DNA of 64,000 nucleotides from VFJQ01 sp044226525 (GTDB lineage Bacteria > Verrucomicrobiota > Verrucomicrobiia > Chthoniobacterales > Chthoniobacteraceae), in contig JBGAGV010000005.1 in assembly GCA_044226525.1 (NCBI GenBank), positions 248,001-312,000 of the forward strand, read 5' to 3'. A model generated the notes under the pieces. That model was not told the origin of the DNA. It made no database searches and saw only the letters and a list, made by a program, of their open reading frames with translations. The translations under genes were made by a program, and so were the position numbers. How positions within the stretch are numbered: position 1 is the stretch's first letter; each line of letters opens with the position of its first letter. Positions 54,886 to 63,826 of this stretch are shown piece after piece.

Positions 54886-55317
54886 CTACTTCTTTTTTTT
54901 TGACTGGTCGGCTGGACTGTAGGTAATGGTATTGCCCGTGCCCTGAACCAACACGCTCGCGTCACCCTTGATTTCAGCCTGGTAGGTGAAGGGCTCCGTC
55001 GCGGCCGCCTCAGCCATGGGGCGTAGCTTTGCTGTGAACTCTGCATCCTCTTCCAGGAGCTTACGTAGCTGCACGCGCACCGCCGCCTGCAAGTCGGGAT
55101 CGTCCGGGTTTTTGAGCAGATCCTTCAAGGCTTCGTCGGCCGTTGGTTTCTTGGCAAATCGGTCCTTGACGAGTTCCCAGACCTTGCCGATGGCGGCCGG
55201 CACGTTTTTTCCAGCGGCCTTGGCGGCCTCAATGGAGAACAGCGGAATGTAGGGCTGGAGAGCTGTGCCGACCTGTTGAGCCAGGGTCTGAGCTTCCGGG
55301 ATCGGGGAGAGGGTCAT
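54886..55317 (-). CDS. Helical adaptor domain plus beta motif, N-terminal part of the STAND protein
   Basis: 143 residues from the ATG at 55317, with GGAGG 4 nt upstream. Residues about 38-98 form the shared helical domain (KVWELVKDRFAKKPTADEAL, LRKLLEEDAEFTAKL). A short beta motif, VLVQGTGNTITYS, comes before a Lys-rich end. The A9 tract codes for the final Lys residues before TAG. It may be translated alone or, after a -1 slip, joined to the STAND frame downstream. Confidence 0.75.
   Translation of the reverse strand: MTLSPIPEAQTLAQQVGTALQPYIPLFSIEAAKAAGKNVPAAIGKVWELVKDRFAKKPTADEALKDLLKNPDDPDLQAAVRVQLRKLLEEDAEFTAKLRPMAEAAATEPFTYQAEIKGDASVLVQGTGNTITYSPADQSKKKK
54893..54901 (-). other. A9 homopolymer at junction of the two STAND frames (slippery or indel)
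   Basis: On the transcript the zero frame reads TCA AAA AAA AAG AAG TAG, containing A AAA AAA. A -1 shift, or one extra A, continues in GAA GTA GCG ACG CTC into the STAND frame. Programmed slippage, transcriptional slippage and a sequencing error are all possible. Confidence 0.6.
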
Positions 55318-55348
55318 GACGCCTCCAAAATGTATGATAGATGGCAGC

Positions 55349-55354
55349 ATTATA
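55349..55354 (-). promoter_or_regulatory. TATAAT -10 box of the split STAND operon
   Basis: A perfect TATAAT on the minus strand 31 nt before the ATG at 55317. No good -35 at standard spacing is seen; TTGCCG lies 22 bp upstream. Confidence 0.4.
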
Positions 55355-55686
55355 GCCGAGACGCCATGGGCGACTGCGGCAAGACACGAGTGGCCGGGGT
55401 TATCTCATCATCGCTGCACGCCAGCTTGTGAAGTGAAGCAAGTCACAGCGATGCGGATTCATATTCTCGAAACTCGTGGACGCAATTCGCGCCACACTCA
55501 CCTGGCCGTTCTATCAATTGCAGGTAAGCCGATTTGCAGGCGGCTTATAATTATCCAGCTTCACTTAGGGTTCCAACGAACCAGTTCGATCGTTGTTTAT
55601 TCGTGGTCAGGCGCAGTCTGCTGTCGTCAAAGCTCATCAAGCTCTCTATCGGATGCCGTCCAATTGTTTGCGAGGATTCGTGATTA
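55355..55686. other. Divergent intergenic region between the two STAND loci
   Basis: No gene seen. It separates divergent operons, so it should hold promoters for both. A GAGGA 12 nt upstream of the ATG at 55687 may be that gene's ribosome site. Confidence 0.4.
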
Positions 55687-58653
55687 ATGGGTAAGAATTC
55701 TCTTTCGGCTTCTGTCGACGATGTCCTCAATCCGTACTACCGACTACTTCCCACTATGTCTGATTCGTCGTCAGACATTGAGATCCCCAGCCAAATTCGC
55801 AAACTCTGGACGACGATCATGGATCATCTTGGCGCGTCGCCTCTTGCACAAGAGGCGATAGCCGATCTCCTCAACGATCCCGATAAAGATGACGTCCTGG
55901 GCTCGTTCCGATGGCAGCTTCAGAAGCATCTAGACCGCGACATTGGTTTTCGCAATGCCGTTAGAGATCTCATCTCTTTGCAACATCAGGATATCAACTC
56001 GGTCGCGGTTCAATACGGCGAAGGTAACGTTGTTGTTCAAGGCACACACAATATCGTGACAGTCAGCCTAGCTGCCCTGCGTGCGCTAGATGATTTGGAA
56101 GGTGCGGCTCTCACAAAACAACACAGCCTGCGAGAAGGGTACCTCCTGCGCATTTTCGAATTATGCAATCGCTTGGAGCCAATGAGTATCGGGCCTAGCC
56201 TTGCCATGGGCTCTCAGCTTGACATGGGTCTCACTGGTATCTATACCCCACTCAGCAGTCAAAACACCGACTCCAATCAAAGTGGCGCCAACCCGACACC
56301 TGCCCAATCTGCAGTGGAATGGATGAATCGCAGACGTAGATTGGTCATTCTCGGTGAGCCAGGTAGCGGGAAAAGCACGTTTCTAAAGTACGCAGCGCTT
56401 TGCATGTCAGGCGACATGCTCTCTAGGACTGATGTCAACCTAGGACATCTTTCGGCAACTCCAGATCCCGACACTGAGGACACCCCATCCCAAATCCCAA
56501 GTACGCTAAGCGAGCAATGGATCCATGGAGCACTCATTCCCATCCTCATCAATCTTGGTCCGCAATCCAGTCAAAGCGTCTCCCTAACAACTCAAACAGG
56601 AACAGCTACAGATTTACTGCAAATGATATCTCGCGATCTAGAGACAGCTGCTCTAGGTCATTTTGAAAAGGATCTGTTCCAAGAATTACATGACAAAGGG
56701 GGACTACTCCTTCTTGACGGTCTTGATGAGTTTGTGGGCTCCGATTCCCAACAAGTATTTCTGCGGAACGCCATTGAAGATTTCGGGCGTTCGTTTCCAA
56801 AATGCCGCATAGTCGTGACCAGCCGGGTATACGCGTATCAAACGCCAAAGCAGAAACTACCCACATTTTCGGAGATATTCCTCGCCCCATTAGAGGAGAG
56901 TCAGATCCACAGTTTCGTTAACCTTTGGTACAGCCAGTTGGCGATCATTCGAGGTTGGGAGGCAAGTGATACGCTGGGAAAAGCTGAGGACTTGAAGCAA
57001 GCTATAGCCAAGAACGCTCACCTTAGTACGCTGGCACAAAGGCCATTGCTCCTTTCTCTAATTGCTTCTCTTCATGCGTGGAGGGGTGGAAGACTTCCGG
57101 AACGACTTGAAGAGTTGTATGCGCAGGCTGTTGACCTACTTCTCGATCAGTGGGAACAGCCAAAAAGCATTCGTGACAGCGAAGGTAAGCTACTGAAGCC
57201 TCAGCCAAGCTTGGTGGAGTGGCTACGCATAGATCGCGAAAAAATGCGCCGGCTCCTGAGCGAGTTAGCCTTCAAGGCGCTGTTAGCATCCTCGAAGGAT
57301 GGACAAAAAGGAGACCTACTCGTCGCCGATTTAATCGCGGGCCTCCTGCAAATAGGCACTAACCCTGATGTAAATCCAGCAAGACTTGTGGAATTCCTCG
57401 GACATCGCTCAGGACTCTTGATCGAACGAAGCCCAGGTGTCTTTTCGTTCCCGCACTTAACTTTGCAAGAATACCTAGCTGCATGTCACCTGACGAACGC
57501 GGATTACCCACACAACGTTGTGAGGTTGGTGCGAGAAGATTTTCTGCGCTGGAGAGAGGTGTGCCTCCTGAGTGGAGCAAAAGCGGCCCAAGGAGGTATG
57601 TACGGATTGTGGGCACTGGTTCGCAAACTCTGCCCCATCTCTGAGGCTGACGGTAAAACTCCCGACCCCGAGGTCTGGTCAGCATTTCTTGCGGCCCGTT
57701 TGGTCGTTACCCATGTTGACATCGAGAAGATTGATGAAGAGGAGAAAGCACAAATAGACCACATCAAAAAGTGGCTTACCCACATCGTTACAACCGGGCG
57801 ATTGCCTGTGCTTGATCGAGTACAAGCAGCGGATGATCTTGCACTCCTGGGAGACCCTCGGTTTGATAGAGATTGTTTCATGCTTCCCAAAGCCGACCTG
57901 TCAGGATTCTTAGAAATTCCGCTTGGGCGACACACCATAGGATGCGACTCCAAACAAGATAAGTTCTCCGATATTGCAGAACAACCCGCCATTCAGGTCG
58001 ATCTGGCGAAGTACTATATCTCTGTCTATCCAGTGACCATCGCTCAATTCGATATTTTCGCCCAAGCTGTTGGTCGGTCGCCAACATACCCAGATTTGGG
58101 CCTCCGCAGTTCCAGCTATCCAGCGAACAACGTTAGTTGGCATGAAGCGATGGAATACTGCGCTTGGTTAACAGAGGCGCTGCGGACATCCACGCGACCC
58201 GGCCCAATCAGTGGATTCTTGCAGCTGAATCCGTCATGGATTATTAGTCTTCCAACGGAATCACAGTACGAGGTCGCAGCCCGTGGCAGCCACTATCAAA
58301 GATATCCATGGAGAAAACAGCGAAACTCAAGTCCTCTGGCCAATGTAGAAGAGACAGGTATTGGCGAGCTTTGCCCTGTGGGTTGCTTTCCTGAAGGGAA
58401 AAGCCCCCAAGGCGCCCACGACCTAAGTGGCAATACTTGGGAATGGACATGTTCACTCTTTGATCGCTATGCGCCTGAGCATCCTCCGAGACGGGTGGAT
58501 CGTGTACAGAGCTACCATCTCGTTTGTATTCGTGGCGGAAGCTATGCGACAAGATTGCGATACGCGCGATCAAGTTATCGAGGCTGGGCTCAGCCGGACC
58601 AGAAAAGCACGAGTCTGGGTTTTAGGCTAACATTGACCGAAATAGAGAAATAG
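55687..58653 (+). CDS. STAND NTPase with helical adaptor, Gly/Val beta motif and FGE-sulfatase-like domain
   Basis: 988 residues; an alternative start is Met24. Order: helical adaptor domain (about 34-97), beta motif YGEGNVVVQGTHNIVTV (110-126), NTPase with Walker A LGEPGSGKST (222-231) and Walker B LLLLDGLDEF (340-349), the TSRVYAYQ segment after the sensor strand, helical repeats with HLTLQEYLAACHL, and an FGE-like domain from about residue 735 to the end (GCFPEGKSPQGAHDLSGNTW, RGGSY). It is the intact counterpart of the split gene across the divergent region. NLR-like signalling is the probable role; the FGE fold likely recognises the trigger. Confidence 0.85.
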   Translation: MGKNSLSASVDDVLNPYYRLLPTMSDSSSDIEIPSQIRKLWTTIMDHLGASPLAQEAIADLLNDPDKDDVLGSFRWQLQKHLDRDIGFRNAVRDLISLQHQDINSVAVQYGEGNVVVQGTHNIVTVSLAALRALDDLEGAALTKQHSLREGYLLRIFELCNRLEPMSIGPSLAMGSQLDMGLTGIYTPLSSQNTDSNQSGANPTPAQSAVEWMNRRRRLVILGEPGSGKSTFLKYAALCMSGDMLSRTDVNLGHLSATPDPDTEDTPSQIPSTLSEQWIHGALIPILINLGPQSSQSVSLTTQTGTATDLLQMISRDLETAALGHFEKDLFQELHDKGGLLLLDGLDEFVGSDSQQVFLRNAIEDFGRSFPKCRIVVTSRVYAYQTPKQKLPTFSEIFLAPLEESQIHSFVNLWYSQLAIIRGWEASDTLGKAEDLKQAIAKNAHLSTLAQRPLLLSLIASLHAWRGGRLPERLEELYAQAVDLLLDQWEQPKSIRDSEGKLLKPQPSLVEWLRIDREKMRRLLSELAFKALLASSKDGQKGDLLVADLIAGLLQIGTNPDVNPARLVEFLGHRSGLLIERSPGVFSFPHLTLQEYLAACHLTNADYPHNVVRLVREDFLRWREVCLLSGAKAAQGGMYGLWALVRKLCPISEADGKTPDPEVWSAFLAARLVVTHVDIEKIDEEEKAQIDHIKKWLTHIVTTGRLPVLDRVQAADDLALLGDPRFDRDCFMLPKADLSGFLEIPLGRHTIGCDSKQDKFSDIAEQPAIQVDLAKYYISVYPVTIAQFDIFAQAVGRSPTYPDLGLRSSSYPANNVSWHEAMEYCAWLTEALRTSTRPGPISGFLQLNPSWIISLPTESQYEVAARGSHYQRYPWRKQRNSSPLANVEETGIGELCPVGCFPEGKSPQGAHDLSGNTWEWTCSLFDRYAPEHPPRRVDRVQSYHLVCIRGGSYATRLRYARSSYRGWAQPDQKSTSLGFRLTLTEIEK

Positions 58654-58730
58654 CTCTCACAATCGAAATAAAACCTTACAACCAGTAAGCCTCAACCAAG
58701 GCTCAGGTCCGACGGAAAGGGAGTTTTGCT

Positions 58731-59006
58731 ATGGCTACACTCCATATAGATGTCGAAAGCGTCACTACTACTAATACGCATTTGCTTTCGACAAAGCAAG
58801 CAATTGAACAAAGCGTCAACGCGCTCAAGACCGAAATCGAAGGCATGGTAGGCACTACATGGATCGCCCCCGGCGCAACGCAGTTTCAGATGGAGTTCGA
58901 CCAGTGGTTTGCAGCATGCAAGCAATTGATATTGGCATTGGACACGCTAAGAGAACGATTGAATAGTGAGATACACGAATGGGAATCGACCGCCGCCGAA
59001 TCGTGA
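58731..59006 (+). CDS. WXG100-family protein
   Basis: 91 residues, two long helices with a W-x-A-P-G-A turn (TWIAPGATQF) in place of classical WXG, the usual size and layout of ESAT-6-like proteins. A strong AAAGGGAG lies 8 nt upstream. Such proteins are secreted by type VII systems (EssC/FtsK type), none of which is visible nearby. It may be an orphan substrate or a chaperone. The C-terminal YxxxD/E-like secretion signal is not obvious. Confidence 0.75.
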   Translation: MATLHIDVESVTTTNTHLLSTKQAIEQSVNALKTEIEGMVGTTWIAPGATQFQMEFDQWFAACKQLILALDTLRERLNSEIHEWESTAAES

Positions 59007-59066
59007 TGGATGTGACGTGCGTCAAGTAATTGCCGCAATATACCCTGCGACGCCGGAAGTCAGGGC

Positions 59067-59462
59067 CTACCACCAGCTGGCATACATCTGAAACGGCACG
59101 GTGAACTCCACGGTCCAGTTGAATTCCGGCAAGCCATCTACGATGGTCACGGTATGGTCGTACGTGACCTGACAGGTCATGGTCTCCGCCATGTTCATGC
59201 CCACCAACGCGAAGTCCACGCCATAGCCGTCTTCCACGAGCGGGATCGAGCCCCAACCCATGCCGTAGAGGCTGCCATGCTCGGACACCTGCGCCCCGGT
59301 CATCGCGCAATCACTCGCGGCCGTATAGGCCGCCAGGCTGCCATAGATCACGGAGGCGGCATAGACCAATCCGGCGAAGAGCGCCACGAAGAACGGCAGG
59401 CTGATCACCAACTCCACGGTCGCCTGCCCGCGCTCACGAACGATGCGTCGTCTCATTGGCAT
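59067..59462 (-). CDS. TadE-like pseudopilin
   Basis: 131 residues starting with a basic leader followed by RGQATVELVISLPFF, where cleavage after Gly would leave Gln1 and Glu5, as in Flp-type prepilins. One transmembrane helix follows and the rest is exported. It is the last gene of the Tad operon here and overlaps the preceding pseudopilin gene by a few bases. Probably a minor pilus component. Confidence 0.75.
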   Translation of the reverse strand: MPMRRRIVRERGQATVELVISLPFFVALFAGLVYAASVIYGSLAAYTAASDCAMTGAQVSEHGSLYGMGWGSIPLVEDGYGVDFALVGMNMAETMTCQVTYDHTVTIVDGLPEFNWTVEFTVPFQMYASWW

Positions 59463-59872
59463 CCATCCTCCGGCGGCCCCGCCCAGAAGCGCCAGTTGCG
59501 GCTCACCGAACCGGCCTGTACAGAAAAGAGCCAGTCGCCGATGTAGGGCAGCCCCAGGTCGTAGCTGGAGGACACGGCGCCATAGACCGCGCGCTGGCAG
59601 CCGTCGGCTTCCGAAACCCCGGGCGCGCCCGCCCCCGTTGTATCGGCGAACTCGTCGAGCCGGCCTCCCGCCCCAACGCCCACCGCCTGATCACGCACTT
59701 CCACCGGGACCATGGCGCCCGTGAAGAGCGCCAGCATCCCGGCGATCGCCAGCGCAATGGCCGTGAAGAGCAGGCCGAAGAAGAGCGGCAGCGTCAGCAC
59801 AAACTCCAACGTGGCCTGGCCACGCATGGCCTGCCGCTCGTGTGCTTTGGAGCGTTTCATAGGGTCGCTCAT
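59453..59872 (-). CDS. TadE/TadG-like pseudopilin
   Basis: 139 residues with leader and MRGQATLEFVLTLPLFF, again giving Glu5 after cleavage at the Gly, then a transmembrane helix and an exported domain with two Cys. It pairs with the next pseudopilin gene, whose start it overlaps. Processing by the TadV-like peptidase is expected. Confidence 0.75.
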   Translation of the reverse strand: MSDPMKRSKAHERQAMRGQATLEFVLTLPLFFGLLFTAIALAIAGMLALFTGAMVPVEVRDQAVGVGAGGRLDEFADTTGAGAPGVSEADGCQRAVYGAVSSSYDLGLPYIGDWLFSVQAGSVSRNWRFWAGPPEDGCQ

Positions 59873-59923
59873 TCAAACGCGGAGGGGTGGAGTGGATGCG
59901 CCGCTCCACCCCCGCGCGTTGGC

Positions 59924-60112
59924 TCATGGCATAGCTTCCACCGCGCGCGTACCCATCTGGCTCAGGCCGTTGCCGATGATGACCAGGGCGGCGGCCGCCA
60001 GCGCGGCGAGCGTGATGAACATGAGGGCATATTCCATGATCCCCTGGCCGCGCTCGTCCTCGTGCAGCGCCTTGAGCTCGGCCTTGAGGGTGGTCAAGAG
60101 TGTCGTGAACAT
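59924..60112 (-). CDS. flp: Flp-family type IVb pilin
   Basis: 62 residues from the ATG at 60112. Residues 1-22 are the leader ending DERG; the mature protein begins QGIMEYALMF with Glu5-Tyr6, the classical Flp signature. The single hydrophobic helix that follows forms the fibre core. It is the major subunit of the Tad pilus encoded by the genes to its right. Confidence 0.9.
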   Translation of the reverse strand: MFTTLLTTLKAELKALHEDERGQGIMEYALMFITLAALAAAALVIIGNGLSQMGTRAVEAMP

Positions 60113-60279
60113 TGCGGGTTCCTCCACTGAACGTCGGTCGGATCAAAACAACTCGCGATCGTGCGGCGCCTGCGCGGCGCTCTTTTGAAAGAGTCGATGG
60201 CACCTCCCGTGGTCAAGATCACGCTACTGCATACGCCCGGCCTGTGGGTCAACACACCGTCGCCTCTCGTCCTTGCCCG

Positions 60280-61251
60280 CTAGGTTCCCGCCATGAACGC
60301 CACCATCTTCAAGATCAGCGGCCCGACGATGCTGAACAAGAACCCGGGCAGGATCACGGTGGACGTCATCAGCGCCAAAGTGATCTGGGCCGCGTTCTCG
60401 GCGGCTAGGATGCGATTGTTCTGGCCGTCGCGCAGCGCCCGCCCCAGGCCGCGCAGCTGCTCGACCACGGCCGCGCCGCGCCGATGGTGGACCTCCACGA
60501 TGTGCAGGAACTCATCGAGCTCGGGCAGTCCTTCGGGAAACGCTGCGCGCAAGGTGTCGAAGAAGTCGTCGCGGTCCGACTCGCCGCTCATCAGCCCCAC
60601 GGCCAGATCGCGCAGCAGCGCCATGAACAGCCCGCCCCGTCCGGCCGAGAGCCAGGTGTATTCGTCGCTGGTCATGCGCGCCAGGGCGGGTTGGATGGTC
60701 TGGCCCGTGACCATGATCGTGGCCAGCCGATCCACGGTCCAACTCATCTCACGCAGCACGTTCAGACGCCGAGTCTCGATCGTGCGCCACACCAGCCAGT
60801 CCGGCGCGATGAGGCCCAGCGCGCCGAGCGCCAGCGCCGCGACGGCCACGGTGTGCGCGGCGGCGCCGAGCGCCAGCGTCACCAGCGTGCCGGCGAGTCC
60901 ACCCAACAGCGCGAGACCCAGCTTGCTGCCGTACAAGTCGCCCACAGACAGGAACACCCAGCCTGAGCGACGCAAGCGCGCCTCGACCTCGGCGGCGCTC
61001 GTGCGGCCGAAGAGCCGACGCCCGAGCGCCATCAAGGGTGGACCTACCAGCCGCTCGAGCAGGGGCAATCGTTCGAGCGCGTGCAGGCGATCCGTCTCGG
61101 GATCCAGCTCGCCGGCGAGGTTGTCCGGCAACGCCGCGAGCGGCGAAGGCCGGGCGACCCACAGACCCGTCAGGCCCTGCCACACGAACCAAGCCGCGAG
61201 CATGGCGGTGAGCACGGCCAGCGCCTGCCAGAGGAGGAGTTCGAGGTCCAT
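60280..61251 (-). CDS. tadC: TadC-like type II/IV secretion F-family membrane protein
   Basis: 323 residues from the ATG at 61251 (AGGAGG upstream). The same frame is open further left of its start but that is the shadow of tadB. Two N-terminal and two C-terminal hydrophobic helices flank a cytoplasmic GspF domain with MSWTVDRLATIMVTGQT and GELPELDEF-like helices. It forms the inner-membrane platform of the pilus machine together with TadB. Confidence 0.85.
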   Translation of the reverse strand: MDLELLLWQALAVLTAMLAAWFVWQGLTGLWVARPSPLAALPDNLAGELDPETDRLHALERLPLLERLVGPPLMALGRRLFGRTSAAEVEARLRRSGWVFLSVGDLYGSKLGLALLGGLAGTLVTLALGAAAHTVAVAALALGALGLIAPDWLVWRTIETRRLNVLREMSWTVDRLATIMVTGQTIQPALARMTSDEYTWLSAGRGGLFMALLRDLAVGLMSGESDRDDFFDTLRAAFPEGLPELDEFLHIVEVHHRRGAAVVEQLRGLGRALRDGQNNRILAAENAAQITLALMTSTVILPGFLFSIVGPLILKMVAFMAGT

Positions 61252-61259
61252 GCGTCCTC

Positions 61260-62270
61260 CTAATCTGCCCCGAGGGACAGCGGCGCCGGCTCCATCCCGG
61301 GCGCGCTGCGGCGCACACGGACCGTGGGCGAGAGCCCGCCCTCGAACGTGATCTCGGCCGCCAGACGGCGCTGCACGCTGACCCGGGCGAAGACAAAGCC
61401 CAGCGTCGCCACCGCCCAGCCGATGACCAGGATCACGGAACCGAGCGGCGTGCCCTGCGCCTCGCGGAAGACCGGGAAGAGCAGGCCCAGGCCGTTGCAG
61501 CCGGCGAACATGAGCCCGTACATGAGCGTGATCTCGTTGAGCTTGTTGGCCAGCTTGACCCGCGCCGTGCGCAGCAGGCGCACGCGCTCCTCGAGCGACT
61601 TCTGGATCGGCGGCAGGATGTCGCTCAGCCCGACGCCGGTGCGCTCGCGCAGGAGCAGCAGTTCGAAGATCGAGTTGAGCACCTGGCTGCCGCGCTTCTC
61701 GGCGATGACCTGAAAGGGCAGATGCGCCGGCGCGCCGGCGCGCAGCTGCTTGGCGATGTAGTCCCAGTCCTCGCGCACGTTGAGCGGCCCGAAGCGGGCC
61801 ACATGCGCGGCCGCCTGCTGCAGGCCCCCGCCCTTCTCCACCGTGGCGCCGACGATCAGGCGCGCGACGACCTGCGGCTGGTCGTCCTCGTAGTCGCTGA
61901 GCGCCTTCTGCGCGCGCTCGCGCAAGCGCCAGACGTAGGCTGTCGGGGCGCCCACGAGCCCGAAGAGCCCGCCGAGCGGCGCGCCCGAGACGGCCCAGAG
62001 CACAAAGAACCCGACGATCCCCAGCGCCGCGAGCCAGAGCACGAACTCGCGGGCCGTGACCCGGTAGTGAGCCTGATCGAGCGTGCGCTGCAGACCTTCG
62101 AACGGCCCCAACCGACGCTGGCCGCCGCCGTGCAGGCTCTCGACGTGCGAGAGCAGGCTGCGACGCTCGGCCGTCAACGCGTAGACGAGCGCCAGGATCG
62201 CGGCGCCGGTCAGGAGCGCGGCCAGGCCGTTGAGCGGTTCGATTCCCCACCACAGCAGAGCATTGCTCAT
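61260..62270 (-). CDS. tadB: TadB-like type II/IV secretion F-family membrane protein
   Basis: 336 residues from the ATG at 62270, which overlaps the stop of the ATPase gene by ATGA. N-terminal hydrophobic helices (about 12-30, 75-110) and a GspF domain are visible (LPFQVIAEKRGSQVLN, LLLRERTGVGLSDILPPI), then C-terminal helices. It is the partner platform protein of TadC. Confidence 0.85.
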   Translation of the reverse strand: MSNALLWWGIEPLNGLAALLTGAAILALVYALTAERRSLLSHVESLHGGGQRRLGPFEGLQRTLDQAHYRVTAREFVLWLAALGIVGFFVLWAVSGAPLGGLFGLVGAPTAYVWRLRERAQKALSDYEDDQPQVVARLIVGATVEKGGGLQQAAAHVARFGPLNVREDWDYIAKQLRAGAPAHLPFQVIAEKRGSQVLNSIFELLLLRERTGVGLSDILPPIQKSLEERVRLLRTARVKLANKLNEITLMYGLMFAGCNGLGLLFPVFREAQGTPLGSVILVIGWAVATLGFVFARVSVQRRLAAEITFEGGLSPTVRVRRSAPGMEPAPLSLGAD

Positions 62271-63826
62271 CGCACGAGTCCTTTGCTGCGCGCGAGGCGC
62301 AGGATGTGGTCGTAGCTCAGGCCAACTTCGGCCAGGCGCGCCTCGTTGCGCGGGCTGAGCCGCGTCCCGGTGCAGAGCAGCGCGTTCCGCTCCGGCGACC
62401 ACTCGAAGAGCGCGGCGTAGGTCGGGACGGTGCCTTCCACGCCGCCGGTGAACTCCACGATCTCGTGCACATAGCGCGAGCCGTCCGGGCGACGTCGAAT
62501 GGTCAGGCCGAGGTGAAAGGCCGAGGCGATCAGGCTGGCCGCGGATTGCTCGCTCATGGCCATCGCGAAGTCGGCCTCCTGCAGCATGTTGCGCACGCGC
62601 GAGGCCAGCTCGGGCACGCTGCCGGCGTGGATCGAGGTCAGGCCGTTGGCATGGCCGTTCGAGAGCGCCTTGAGGAGTTCATACACCTCGCCGCCGAGCG
62701 CCTCGCCGACCGTGAGCGCGTCGCAGCGCATGCGCAGCGCGGAGCGCACCAGGTCGCGCACGTCGACCTCGGCCACGCCCTCGGCCGTCTCCTCCCGCGT
62801 GTAAAGGTACACGCAGTTGCCGACCTCGCCGCTCTCGAGCCCACCGCGGAAGTTCAGCTCGCGCGTGCGCTGCTCGATCGTGACGATCCGGCGATGGCGC
62901 GGGATCATGCCGCCCAGGCAATTGAGCAGCGAGGTCTTGCCGGCCCCGGTCGTGCCCACCAGCACGATGTTGAGGCCCGCGATCACGGCCATCTCCAGGA
63001 ACGTCGCGCCGATCGCCGGAAGCACGCCCCGGCCGCGATCCAGGCTGAAGTAGTCGGTCAGGACCGGCGGCTCGAGCGTCAGCGTCGGCGTGCCACCGCC
63101 CGTGACCATGTCGGCCATGTGAAAGGGCGAGGTGCGATGCGGGCGCACGCACGCGCACGGGAACGGCGTCACCAGCGGCGCCCCGACGATATGGATGCGA
63201 TAGCCGTTGCGCAGCGTCGCGCCCACGATCGGCGTCATCGGGCTGACCTGTTGATTGGTGTGCGCGATCAGGCGATTGAGATAGAGCAGCAGCGAGTCGG
63301 GATCCTGAAACGCCAGGTCCAGGCGCTTCCAGCCGCTGCGGCCCAGGGTCCAGATGTCGCGCGGTCCGTTGATCGCCAGTTCTTCCAGATCCGGCTCGCG
63401 CATCACGCTCTCAAGCCGGCCCATGCCGAAGAGGTCGTTGAGCAGCGCCTCAACCACCTGGAACTCGTTGCGCTCGAACGCCGGCCGGCCGCGCTCGGCT
63501 ACCCTCGCGTCGTTCATGTGCCGCACGATCTGGGCCGCGAGCTGGCGCGCCTGCGCCTGCACCTCGGGCGTGCGCGCCTCGAGCGCATCGGCCGCCACGC
63601 GCTGATCGGACAGGCCATCGCGCAGTTGCTGCAGCGCCTCGACGAACGCGCCACCGCCGCCGGTCTCCTCGGGGACGGCGGGGGTGGTTGTCGGCGCCGG
63701 CACGGGCGCGACTGGATCGAGCGCGACCAGGTGCTCGCCGTCCAGGAGGCCAAACGCCTTCAGATCATCGAGGTCGCTCGTCGGCTGTGCCGACACAGCG
63801 CCGGGATGGCCGTTGAGCGTGCTCAT
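62267..63826 (-). CDS. tadA: TadA/CpaF pilus assembly ATPase
   Basis: 519 residues from the ATG at 63826, overlapping the upstream stop. Walker A LVGTTGAGKTSLL (about 288-299), the Asp/His boxes of secretion ATPases (VTIEQRTREL, EALGGEVYELL, HANGLTSIHAG) and the N-terminal IN-GPRDIW strand are all present. The N-terminal 120 residues are low-complexity and helical, longer than usual. It is the hexameric motor of the Tad pilus in the cytoplasm. Confidence 0.9.
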   Translation of the reverse strand: MSTLNGHPGAVSAQPTSDLDDLKAFGLLDGEHLVALDPVAPVPAPTTTPAVPEETGGGGAFVEALQQLRDGLSDQRVAADALEARTPEVQAQARQLAAQIVRHMNDARVAERGRPAFERNEFQVVEALLNDLFGMGRLESVMREPDLEELAINGPRDIWTLGRSGWKRLDLAFQDPDSLLLYLNRLIAHTNQQVSPMTPIVGATLRNGYRIHIVGAPLVTPFPCACVRPHRTSPFHMADMVTGGGTPTLTLEPPVLTDYFSLDRGRGVLPAIGATFLEMAVIAGLNIVLVGTTGAGKTSLLNCLGGMIPRHRRIVTIEQRTRELNFRGGLESGEVGNCVYLYTREETAEGVAEVDVRDLVRSALRMRCDALTVGEALGGEVYELLKALSNGHANGLTSIHAGSVPELASRVRNMLQEADFAMAMSEQSAASLIASAFHLGLTIRRRPDGSRYVHEIVEFTGGVEGTVPTYAALFEWSPERNALLCTGTRLSPRNEARLAEVGLSYDHILRLARSKGLVR

